A stretch of 7,915 bases of DNA from Caulobacteraceae bacterium (lineage in GTDB: Bacteria > Pseudomonadota > Alphaproteobacteria > Caulobacterales > Caulobacteraceae), in NCBI GenBank assembly GCA_013815405.1, contig JACDGF010000088.1, positions 1 to 7,915 of the forward strand, written 5' to 3'. The translations under genes and the position numbers were made by a program. Below are positions 1 through 6,388 of the stretch, piece by piece (the stretch's first letter is position 1; each line of letters starts with the position of its first letter). Below the pieces are notes generated by a model that did not search any database, was not told the origin of the DNA, and saw only the letters and a list, made by a program, of their open reading frames with translations.

Positions 1-1703
1 AATACGTCCTGCTCATCCTGCTCATGGACAACAACGGCGAGGGCGGCACACTCACGCTGATGGCCCTCGTCCAGCGCGCAATGGGCCATAGGGCTGGGGT
101 CATCACTGGGCTCGGCATGATCGGGGCGGCGCTGTTCTACGGCGACGCGATCATCACCCCGGCGATCTCCGTGCTCTCGGCGGTGGAGGGCCTCAAGACC
201 GCGCCGGCGCTGACCACGGTCGTCACCCCGTCGGTGGAGCTCACCATTTCCCTGGCGCTGCTTATCGGGCTCTTCCTGGTCCAGTCGCGGGGCACGGCCA
301 AGGTGGCGGCGCTGTTCGGCCCCATCTGCCTCGTCTGGTTCGTCGCCATCGCCGCCCTGGGCCTGGCCCACATCGCCGACGCGCCGGGAATCCTGCTCTC
401 GTTCAATCCCGTTTGGGGGCTCCAATTCCTGTCCCATCACGGGCTGATCGGCGTCTTCGTCCTGGGATCGGTGTCCCTGACCATCACCGGGGCCGAGGCG
501 CTGTACGCCGACATGGGCCACTTCGGCCGCGGTCCGATCCGGGCGGCGTGGGTCGCGGTGGTCTTCCCCGCCCTGGCGCTCAACTACCTGGGCCAGGGCG
601 CCTTCGCGCTGAAGTTCCTTTCGACCGCGGCGGGGCGCGCCGGGATCGGCGACCAGGACTGGTTCTTCCTGATGGCCCCGGCGGCGCTGCGCGTGCCGCT
701 TGTCGTTCTGGCCACCGCCGCGGGGATCATCGCCAGCCAGGCGGTGATCAGCGGGGCCTATTCCCTGTCGAGCCAGGCCATGCAGCTGGGCCTGCTGCCG
801 AGGCTGACCGTGCGGCGAACCTCCGACACCCAGGCCGGGCAGATCTATCTGCCGACGATCAACCTGCTCTTGATGATCGGGGTGATCCTCCTGGTCAGCA
901 TCTTCAAGAACTCCGCCGCCCTGGCCAACGCCTATGGCCTGGCGGTGACCGGCACCATGGCGGTGACCACGGCCCTGGCCACGGTGGTGGTGCGGCGCAA
1001 ATGGAAATGGAGCGTGTGGCGGACCGCCCTGCTCATCGTGCCCCTCCTGGCCGTCGACCTCGCCTTTTTGTCGGCCAATTCCCTGAAGCTGCTCTCGGGC
1101 GGCTGGGTCCCGCTGGCGATCGGCGCGGGCGTGGTGGGGGTGATCGCAACCTGGATAAGGGGAAGCCGGATCCTGACCTTCGAATCACACCGCGATCGCA
1201 TCGCCCTGACGGATTTCCTGGCCTCCCTGGAGCGCCGCCCGCGCCAGCGCGTGCCCGGGACGGCGGTCTATCTGACCTCGGATCCCACGGTCACCCCCAG
1301 CGCCTTGCTGCATAACCTCAAGCACAACCGGGTGCTGCATGAGCGCAACGTCGTCCTCACCGTCCGCACCGCCGATCAGCCCCGCGTCGCGCCGGAGGAG
1401 CGCGCGAGCGTCACGACCTTGAGCGACTCCTTCGTGGCCGTCACCCTGCTGTTCGGCTTCATGGAGCGCCCCAAGGTGCCGGCCGCCCTGCGAGACCTGT
1501 CCGTGGAGGGGGTGGCCTTCGACGCCATGCAGACCTCCTATTTCCTCGGCCGGCGCACCATCGTGACCGGCCACGATCAGGGTCTGCGGCTTCTCCAGGA
1601 TCGCCTGTTCATCGCCCTGGCGCGCAATTCCGCCGACCCCAGCGCCGTCTTCGCCATACCGCCCGGCCGCGTGGTGGAGATGGGCGTCCAGGTCTCGGTC
1701 TAG
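1..1703 (+). CDS. kup: Kup-family potassium uptake protein, N-terminus missing (partial)
   Basis: Kup (TrkD, KUP/HAK/KT family) is an inner-membrane K+ importer, thought to be a K+/H+ symporter of moderate affinity. The reading frame is open from base 3 to the TAG at 1701-1703 and gives 566 residues; the family is usually about 620-650, so roughly 60-80 N-terminal residues lie upstream. These include TM1 with the GDIGTSPLY-type motif and part of TM2. Visible family signatures, numbered from the first full codon, are DNNGEGG (9-15), GDAIITPAISVLSAVEGL starting at residue 47, and a long series of hydrophobic helices to about residue 390. The cytoplasmic C-terminal domain follows, with VPGTAVYLTSDP (from 417), LLHNLKHN (435-442), TSYFLGR (511-517) and IPPGRVVEMG near the end. 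The ATG at base 24 lies inside the conserved YVLLIL-MDNNGEGG region and is not the start. No frameshift or stop is seen. Its position beside kdp makes this a K+ uptake cluster, but the 123-bp gap and the control-like signals in it suggest kup is a separate transcription unit. Confidence 0.96.
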   Translation, partial: YVLLILLMDNNGEGGTLTLMALVQRAMGHRAGVITGLGMIGAALFYGDAIITPAISVLSAVEGLKTAPALTTVVTPSVELTISLALLIGLFLVQSRGTAKVAALFGPICLVWFVAIAALGLAHIADAPGILLSFNPVWGLQFLSHHGLIGVFVLGSVSLTITGAEALYADMGHFGRGPIRAAWVAVVFPALALNYLGQGAFALKFLSTAAGRAGIGDQDWFFLMAPAALRVPLVVLATAAGIIASQAVISGAYSLSSQAMQLGLLPRLTVRRTSDTQAGQIYLPTINLLLMIGVILLVSIFKNSAALANAYGLAVTGTMAVTTALATVVVRRKWKWSVWRTALLIVPLLAVDLAFLSANSLKLLSGGWVPLAIGAGVVGVIATWIRGSRILTFESHRDRIALTDFLASLERRPRQRVPGTAVYLTSDPTVTPSALLHNLKHNRVLHERNVVLTVRTADQPRVAPEERASVTTLSDSFVAVTLLFGFMERPKVPAALRDLSVEGVAFDAMQTSYFLGRRTIVTGHDQGLRLLQDRLFIALARNSADPSAVFAIPPGRVVEMGVQVSV

Positions 1704-1734
1704 GCGTTCGCCTTTCGCCGCCGGCGGAGCCGCC

Positions 1735-1756
1735 TTTATATCGCGTTTATCCCGCG
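1735..1756 (+). promoter_or_regulatory. Candidate KdpE operator (tandem 11-bp repeat)
   Basis: Two head-to-tail 11-mers, TTTATATCGCG and TTTATCCCGCG, abut exactly and match at 9 of 11 positions. They are followed by a C/G-rich stretch (GGCCCG). OmpR/PhoB-class regulators such as KdpE bind as head-to-tail dimers to direct repeats about 11 bp apart. As I recall it, the E. coli kdp operator has TTTATA and TTTACA half-sites 11 bp apart followed by CCCCGCCCG, which this stretch resembles closely in order and spacing. It lies 71 bp upstream of the first small ORF of the kdp operon, a suitable place for an activator. No good -35/-10 pair is visible downstream. The best -10-like hexamers are TTTTAT at 1778-1783 (4 of 6 to TATAAT) and TAGTAA at 1796-1801 (3 of 6), both weak, as expected for an activator-dependent promoter. 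Assignment is by resemblance and position only. Confidence 0.5.
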
Positions 1757-1801
1757 GCCCGAGAATACGCGGCGAACTTTTATGGGCGTTCCGCCTAGTA
1801 A

Positions 1802-1823
1802 CAGCCTCCCAAACCGGAGGCTG
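1802..1823 (+). promoter_or_regulatory. Hairpin sequestering the Shine-Dalgarno of the first kdp-operon ORF
   Basis: CAGCCTCC (1802-1809) and GGAGGCTG (1816-1823) are perfect reverse complements separated by a 6-nt loop (CAAACC), giving an 8-bp stem with six G-C pairs. The descending arm contains GGAGG (1816-1820), which is the Shine-Dalgarno for the ATG at 1827 (6-nt spacing). In RNA the ribosome binding site would therefore be fully paired. No T-run follows, so it is not an intrinsic terminator. Whether it forms in the real transcript depends on the start site, which is unknown; a start near 1790 would include it, a start near 1808 would not. Any regulatory role is inferred. Confidence 0.55.
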
Positions 1824-1826
1824 GCC

Positions 1827-1907
1827 ATGGACTTGATCTACATCTCGATCGGCATGGGCCTGTTCGTCGCCTTCGCGCTCTACGTCGAATTCCTCGGGCG
1901 CACCTGA
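1827..1907 (+). CDS. Small single-helix membrane peptide upstream of KdpF (26 aa, unassigned)
   Basis: ATG at 1827 follows a strong GGAGG (1816-1820) at 6-nt spacing and opens a 26-codon frame ending in TGA at 1905-1907. The peptide starts MDLIYISIGMG, has one hydrophobic segment over about residues 3-20, and ends in the polar tail VEFLGRT. That is the layout of a one-pass membrane microprotein with a short charged C-terminus. It is not KdpF: the next ORF carries the KdpF ending PEKF. The 3-nt gap to the kdpF ATG implies translational coupling, and it may be a structural or assembly accessory of the Kdp complex, or a leader peptide whose translation opens the hairpin over its own start. It is below the length cut-off of most gene finders. 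Evidence for translation is the strong ribosome binding site, the hydrophobic pattern and the tight packing; I know of no named family. Confidence 0.65.
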   Translation: MDLIYISIGMGLFVAFALYVEFLGRT

Positions 1908-1910
1908 CCC

Positions 1911-1997
1911 ATGATCATCGCCATCCTCTACGCGGCCGGGGCGGTCGCGGTCACCGTCTACATGCTCGTCGCGCTGATCAGCCCCGAAAAGTTCTAG
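1911..1997 (+). CDS. kdpF: KdpF, small stabilising subunit of the K+-transporting ATPase
   Basis: A 28-residue peptide with a single membrane helix (about residues 2-23) ending in LISPEKF. The [A/L]L-x-PE-[K/R]-F ending is typical of KdpF from actinobacteria and many proteobacteria; E. coli KdpF is 29 residues. In the KdpFABC complex KdpF sits in the membrane at the KdpA/KdpB interface and stabilises the complex. The ATG comes 3 nt after the stop of the preceding small ORF and has no convincing Shine-Dalgarno of its own, so translation probably depends on coupling to that ORF. The stop is 18 nt before kdpA, the expected place for kdpF. Confidence 0.88.
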   Translation: MIIAILYAAGAVAVTVYMLVALISPEKF

Positions 1998-2015
1998 CAA
2001 ACCGGACACCGTCCC

Positions 2016-3719
2016 ATGACTATTCAAGGTTGGGCCGAGATCGCCCTGACGATCAGCCTCGCCGTCGGCCTGGGCTGGCCGCTGGGCGCCTATATGGCGC
2101 GGGTGTGGCAGGGCCAGGCGACCTGGCCGGACCCGGTTCTGAAGCCCGCCGGGCGCCTGTTCGGCCGATGGGCCGGCGTCGATCCCGAAAAGGGTCAGAA
2201 CTGGCGCGCCTACGCCTTTTCCCTGCTCGCCTTCAGCGCCGCCGCGTTCCTGTTCCTGTTCGCCATCCTGAGGCTGCAGGGCCATCTGCCGTTCAATCCC
2301 CAGGGCTTCGCCGGCATGTCGCCGGATCTTGCGTTCAACACCGCCATCAGTTTCGTCACCAACACCAACTGGCAGTTCTATTCGGGCGAGAGCGCCGCAA
2401 GCAATTTTGCCCAGATGGCCGGGCTCGCGGTGCAGAACTTCGCGTCCGCGGCGGCCGGGATCGCGGTGGCCGCCGCGCTCGCCCGCGCCTTCGCCGCCAA
2501 CCGCGGCGAAAGCCTCGGCAACTTCTGGACCGACCTCTATCGCATCACCTTCTATATACTTCTGCCGTTCTCGGTCCTCATCGCCCTGGCCCTGGTCGCC
2601 CTGGGCGTGCCCCAGTCCCTGCTCGCCAATGTGGACGCCCACACCCTCGAGGGCGCCAAACAGACCATCACCCTGGCGCCGGTCGCCAGCCAGGAGGCGA
2701 TCAAGCAGCTCGGCACCAACGGCGGGGGGATCTTCAACGCCAATTCCTCCCACCCCTTCGAAAACCCGGGCGCGATCAGCAATTTGATCGAGATGGCAGC
2801 CATGAACATGCTGGGCTTCGCCTGCGTGGTAGCCTTCGGCCGGGTGACAGGCCTGCGCAAGGAAGCCCGCGCCCTGGTGGTCGTCATGGCGATCATGGTG
2901 AGCGGCGCCGCGTCGGCGATCTACGTGGCCGAATCCCAGCCGACGCCGGCGCTGGTGGCGGCTCACGTCCAGACGACCCCCAACATGGAAGGCAAGGAAG
3001 TCCGCTTCGGCGCCCCCTCCACGGCCGTATGGGCCGCCATGACCACCGGCGCCTCCGACGGCGGGATCAATGGATGGCACGAGAGCTTCACCCCGGCGGG
3101 CGGGGGCGTGGCGATGTTCATGATCCAGCTGGCCGAAATTCTGCCGGGCGGCGTCGGCTCGGGCCTCTACGGCATCATCGTCATGGCCCTGGTGGCGGTG
3201 TTCGTCGCCGGGCTGATGGTCGGTCGCACGCCCGAATACCTGGGCAAGAAGATCGAGGCCCGGGAGATGAAGCTGGCCATGCTGGCTTTCCTGATCCTGA
3301 CCGCCTCGATCCTGGGCTTCGCCGCCGTCGCCGCCGTCCTGCCCATGGCGCTGAAGACCGTCTCGACCACGGGACCCCATGGCCTGTCGGAGATCCTCTA
3401 CGCCTACAGTTCGGCTACCGGGAACAATGGCTCGGCGTTCGGCGGCCTGGGCGGCAGCCCTTACTGGAACACGACCATGGGCATCGCCATGGCGCTCGGG
3501 CGCTTCGGCTACGCCCTGCCGGTGCTGGCGATCGCCGGCGGCCTGGCCGCCAAGCCCAAGCTCACGCCCACCGCCGGCACCCTGCCGACCCACGGCGCCC
3601 TCTTCGTGGGCCTGCTGATCGGGGTGATCCTGATCCTGGGCGGCCTGCAATACTTCCCGGCCCAGGCCCTGGGGCCGATCGTCGAGCAGTTCCAAATGCT
3701 CGCCCTGACCAAATCCTGA
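2016..3719 (+). CDS. kdpA: KdpA, potassium-binding and translocating subunit
   Basis: KdpA is the channel-like subunit of KdpFABC. It is related to the SKT K+ channel/transporter superfamily, with four membrane-pore-membrane repeats, and selects K+ from the periplasm. The 567-aa product is close to E. coli KdpA (557). Four pore segments are visible: TNTNWQ (115-120), [19 protein letters not shown] (from 233), [15 protein letters not shown] (343-357) and ATGNNGSAF (467-475). Other family blocks are [21 protein letters not shown] in the centre and [19 protein letters not shown] near the C-terminus. The third pore segment is divergent: many KdpA proteins have a VN-x-MHDS motif where this has INGWHES, and an aspartate (D348) precedes the filter glycine. 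The start is supported by alignment with the usual N-terminus but has only a weak ribosome binding site (CCGGA at 2002-2006, 9-nt spacing), suggesting coupling to kdpF 18 nt upstream. It is intact, with no frameshift. Confidence 0.98.
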   Translation: MTIQGWAEIALTISLAVGLGWPLGAYMARVWQGQATWPDPVLKPAGRLFGRWAGVDPEKGQNWRAYAFSLLAFSAAAFLFLFAILRLQGHLPFNPQGFAGMSPDLAFNTAISFVTNTNWQFYSGESAASNFAQMAGLAVQNFASAAAGIAVAAALARAFAANRGESLGNFWTDLYRITFYILLPFSVLIALALVALGVPQSLLANVDAHTLEGAKQTITLAPVASQEAIKQLGTNGGGIFNANSSHPFENPGAISNLIEMAAMNMLGFACVVAFGRVTGLRKEARALVVVMAIMVSGAASAIYVAESQPTPALVAAHVQTTPNMEGKEVRFGAPSTAVWAAMTTGASDGGINGWHESFTPAGGGVAMFMIQLAEILPGGVGSGLYGIIVMALVAVFVAGLMVGRTPEYLGKKIEAREMKLAMLAFLILTASILGFAAVAAVLPMALKTVSTTGPHGLSEILYAYSSATGNNGSAFGGLGGSPYWNTTMGIAMALGRFGYALPVLAIAGGLAAKPKLTPTAGTLPTHGALFVGLLIGVILILGGLQYFPAQALGPIVEQFQMLALTKS

Positions 3720-3747
3720 TCTTTCTCGAACAGGGAACGCCGGTTTC

Positions 3748-5784
3748 ATGCCTTCCGCCGTCACCGCCGCCGGGCCGCGGGGGCCCATGCTCCGGCGCGC
3801 CGGGCTCGACGCCTTGGTCAAGCTCGACCCGCGCAAGCTCGTCGGGAATCCGGTCATCCTGGCCACCGAGGTCGTCGCCGTCCTGGCCACCGCTTCGGTG
3901 GTGGACGCCGTCATCAATCATACGGCGGCCCTGTTCGCCCTGCAGATCGCGCTTTGGCTGTGGGCCACGGTGCTCTTCGCCAACTTCGCCGAGAGCGTGG
4001 CCGAGGGCCGCGGCAAGGCGGCCGCCGACAGCCTGCGCGCCGCCCGGGTCACCACCCAGGCCAAGCTGATCAAGAACATGTCGAGCGGGCTGACCGTTCT
4101 CACCCCCTCCCACGAACTTAGCCCGGGCGACATCGTGCTGGTGGAAGCCGGCGACGTGATGCCGGCGGACGGCGAGATCGTCGAGGGCGTGGCCTCGGTC
4201 AACGAATCCGCGATCACCGGAGAATCCGCGCCTGTCATCCGCGAGAGCGGCGGCGACCGCTCGGCGGTGACGGGGGGGACGACGGTGGTCTCCGACTGGC
4301 TGAAGGTGCGGGTGACTTCCGGGCCGGGATCGAGCTTTCTCGACCGCATGATCGCCATGGTCGAAGGGGCGAATCGCCGAAAGACGCCCAATGAGATCGC
4401 CCTGGCGGTGCTCCTGGCCGGCCTCACCCTGGTGTTCATGATCGCGGTGTTCACCCTGCTGGGCCTGGGCCAGTACGCCGGGGTCAAGCTCGACCCGATC
4501 GTCCTGGGCGCGCTCTTCATCTGCCTCATCCCCACCACCATCGGCGGCCTGCTCTCGGCCGTCGGCATCGCCGGCATGGATCGCTTGCTGAGGGTCAATG
4601 TCCTGGCCGCCTCCGGCCGGGCCGTGGAGGCCGCCGGAGACGTCGACACCCTGCTGCTGGACAAGACCGGCACCATCACCTTCGGCAACCGCATGGCCAC
4701 CGAGATCGTCGCCGCGCCGGGCGTGCCGGACGAGCGGGCGCTGCGAGCGGCCGTCATGGCCTCCCTCGCCGACGAGACTCCCGAAGGCCGCTCGATCCTG
4801 GAACTGGCGCGGGAAAAACACAACCTGGTCGAGTTGGCTCCAGCCGACGCCGCCTCGATCCCCTTCAGCGCCACGACCCGCCTCTCCGGCCTGGACAGCG
4901 CGGAAGGCCTATGGCGCAAGGGCGCGGTGGACGCCGTCTACAGGCTGGTCGGCCTTACCCCCCAGGAGGTTCCCAGCGAGGTGGCCGCCGTGGTGGACCG
5001 CATTTCACGGTCGGGCGGGACGCCGCTGGCCTGTGCGGAAGGCGGCAAGCTGATGGGGGTCATCCACCTCAAGGACGTGGTCAAGCCCGGGGTGAAGGAC
5101 CGTTTCGCCGACCTGCGCCGCATGGGCCTGCGCACGGTGATGATCACCGGCGACAATCCGGTCACCGCCGCGACCATCGCCTCCGAAGCGGGGGTGGACG
5201 ATTTCCTGGCCGAGGCCACGCCCGAGGACAAGCTGCGCCTGATCCGCGAGGAGCAGGGCAAGGGCCGGCTGGTGGCCATGTGCGGCGACGGGTCCAACGA
5301 CGCCCCGGCCCTGGCCCAGGCCGACGTGGGCGTGGCCATGCAGACCGGCACCCAGGCGGCCCGCGAGGCCGGCAACATGGTCGACCTGGACAGCGACCCC
5401 ACCAAGCTGATCGAGATCGTCGAGGTCGGCAAGCAGCTGCTGATCACCCGCGGCGCCCTGACCACGTTTTCGATCGCCAACGACGTCGCCAAGTATTTCG
5501 CGATCATCCCGGCGATGTTCGTGGTCGCCCTGCCGGCGCTGGGCGCGATCAACATCATGCGGCTTTCAAATCCTCATAGCGCGATCCTGTCGGCGGTCAT
5601 CTTCAACGCCCTGGTGATCATCGCGCTCATCCCGCTGGCCTTGCGCGGGGTTCGGTATCGGGCGATCGGCGCCGGCGCGCTCCTGTCGCGCAATCTGCTG
5701 ATCTATGGGCTGGGCGGCGTGATCGCGCCCTTCATCGGCATCAAGGCGATCGACCTTCTGATCCATGCCGTCAATCTCGCTTAG
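3748..5784 (+). CDS. kdpB: KdpB, P-type ATPase catalytic subunit
   Basis: KdpB hydrolyses ATP and drives K+ transport in KdpFABC (P1A-type ATPase, inner membrane). The 678-aa product matches the usual length (E. coli 682). Domains in order: N-terminal membrane helices; A-domain with the TGES loop (157-160), whose serine corresponds to E. coli Ser162, the inhibitory phosphorylation site; the membrane motif [13 protein letters not shown] (P262); the phosphorylation motif DKTGTIT with catalytic D305; N-domain with F373 and KGAVD (K391); the hinge [12 protein letters not shown] (C512-D518); and the membrane dipole pair D579/K582 in IANDVAKYF, matching E. coli D583/K586. All catalytic residues are present. 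Small deviations are S516 where Thr is usual in GDGTND, and C512 where Thr is usual. The ATG at 3748 has AGGGAA (3732-3737) 10 nt upstream and lies 28 nt after kdpA, in the same operon. The stop codon overlaps the kdpC ribosome binding site. Confidence 0.99.
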   Translation: MPSAVTAAGPRGPMLRRAGLDALVKLDPRKLVGNPVILATEVVAVLATASVVDAVINHTAALFALQIALWLWATVLFANFAESVAEGRGKAAADSLRAARVTTQAKLIKNMSSGLTVLTPSHELSPGDIVLVEAGDVMPADGEIVEGVASVNESAITGESAPVIRESGGDRSAVTGGTTVVSDWLKVRVTSGPGSSFLDRMIAMVEGANRRKTPNEIALAVLLAGLTLVFMIAVFTLLGLGQYAGVKLDPIVLGALFICLIPTTIGGLLSAVGIAGMDRLLRVNVLAASGRAVEAAGDVDTLLLDKTGTITFGNRMATEIVAAPGVPDERALRAAVMASLADETPEGRSILELAREKHNLVELAPADAASIPFSATTRLSGLDSAEGLWRKGAVDAVYRLVGLTPQEVPSEVAAVVDRISRSGGTPLACAEGGKLMGVIHLKDVVKPGVKDRFADLRRMGLRTVMITGDNPVTAATIASEAGVDDFLAEATPEDKLRLIREEQGKGRLVAMCGDGSNDAPALAQADVGVAMQTGTQAAREAGNMVDLDSDPTKLIEIVEVGKQLLITRGALTTFSIANDVAKYFAIIPAMFVVALPALGAINIMRLSNPHSAILSAVIFNALVIIALIPLALRGVRYRAIGAGALLSRNLLIYGLGGVIAPFIGIKAIDLLIHAVNLA

Positions 5785-5789
5785 GGAGG
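5784..5789 (+). promoter_or_regulatory. Ribosome binding site of kdpC
   Basis: GGGAGG sits 8 nt before the ATG at 5798 and begins at the last base of the kdpB TAG (5782-5784). It is the strongest Shine-Dalgarno within the pump genes and decides the kdpC start at 5798 over the in-frame ATG at 5765. The overlap with the upstream stop codon means ribosomes finishing kdpB arrive directly on this site. Confidence 0.8.
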
Positions 5790-5797
5790 CGCACTCG

Positions 5798-6388
5798 ATG
5801 TTCCAGCTCATTCGCCCGGCCGTCGTGACGATGGCGCTGTTCACCCTTATCCTGGGCCTCGGCTATCCGCTGGCCATCACCGCGATGGCCGGCCTGGCCT
5901 TTCCGGATCAGGCCGGCGGGAGCTTGGCGTGGGACGCCGCCGGCCATGTGATCGGTTCGCGGCTGCTGGCCCAGGGCTTCGCGAAGCCGGAATACCTCCA
6001 CCCCCGGCCCTCCGCGGCCGGAAATGGCTACGACCCCATGAACTCCGCGGGTTCCAACCTGGGCCCCTTGGACGAGAAGCTGATCGATCGGGTGAAGACC
6101 GATGCGATCGCCATCGCCAAGGACGCCGGCGGCGCGCCGATACCCGCCGACGCGGTGACCACCTCCGCCAGCGGGCTGGATCCGGACGTCTCGCCGCAAA
6201 ACGCCCGCATGCAGGCCGCCCGCATCGCGGCCCATCGCGGGGTGGCCACGCAAGAGATCCAGACCGTCATCGACACCAACCGGCAGGACCCCCTGCTCGG
6301 GTTCATCGGCCAACCGCGGGTGAACGTGCTGGCCGTCAACCGCGCCCTCGACGCGCGCTATCCGGTGGCCCAACCTAAGGGGCCATGA
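5798..6388 (+). CDS. kdpC: KdpC, accessory subunit of the K+-transporting ATPase
   Basis: KdpC is anchored in the inner membrane by one N-terminal helix, with the rest on the periplasmic side. It binds KdpA and is needed for assembly and high-affinity function. The product is 196 aa (E. coli 190). One membrane helix covers about residues 7-30, including LILGLGYPLAITAMAG. Family blocks follow: YLHPRPSA (66-73), SAGSNLGP (83-90), DAVTTSASGLDPDVSP (from 118) and PRVNVLAVNRALD (from 173). The start at 5798 is chosen because it has GGGAGG 8 nt upstream and gives the usual MFxxIRPA-type N-terminus; an in-frame ATG at 5765 would add 11 residues, overlap kdpB and lack a ribosome binding site. Its TGA overlaps the kdpD ATG by 4 nt (ATGA), so the two are translationally coupled. 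Confidence 0.98.
   Translation: MFQLIRPAVVTMALFTLILGLGYPLAITAMAGLAFPDQAGGSLAWDAAGHVIGSRLLAQGFAKPEYLHPRPSAAGNGYDPMNSAGSNLGPLDEKLIDRVKTDAIAIAKDAGGAPIPADAVTTSASGLDPDVSPQNARMQAARIAAHRGVATQEIQTVIDTNRQDPLLGFIGQPRVNVLAVNRALDARYPVAQPKGP

Noticed and set aside
24..26. ATG as start of kup
   Set aside because: The frame is open to the window edge and the residues before it (YVLLILL) continue the family's TM2 just ahead of DNNGEGG, so the true start is upstream.
1718..1737. Possible intrinsic terminator after kup (GGCG-GAGC-CGCC followed by TTTATA)
   Set aside because: The stem is only 4 bp and the T-run is 3 nt and then broken; the T-rich part is better explained as the start of the tandem repeat. It may weakly pause transcription but is not supported as a terminator.
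1185..3917. 910-codon open frame on the minus strand across kup and kdpA
   Set aside because: It lies antisense to two clearly recognised genes, its translation is low-complexity (rich in G, A, R, H, D, Q), and it spans the intergenic control region. It is the usual by-product of G/C-ending codons in the sense genes. The same applies to the minus-strand frames at 3562-4821, 5771-6373 and 6358-7806.
2030..4069. 679-codon plus-strand frame running through kdpA into kdpB
   Set aside because: It is an out-of-frame shadow of kdpA with Arg/Pro/Gly-rich translation and no family motif. kdpA in the other frame has every expected motif.
5765..5797. Upstream in-frame ATG for kdpC
   Set aside because: It overlaps the end of kdpB, lacks a ribosome binding site and adds 11 residues not typical of KdpC. 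The ATG at 5798 has GGGAGG at 8-nt spacing.
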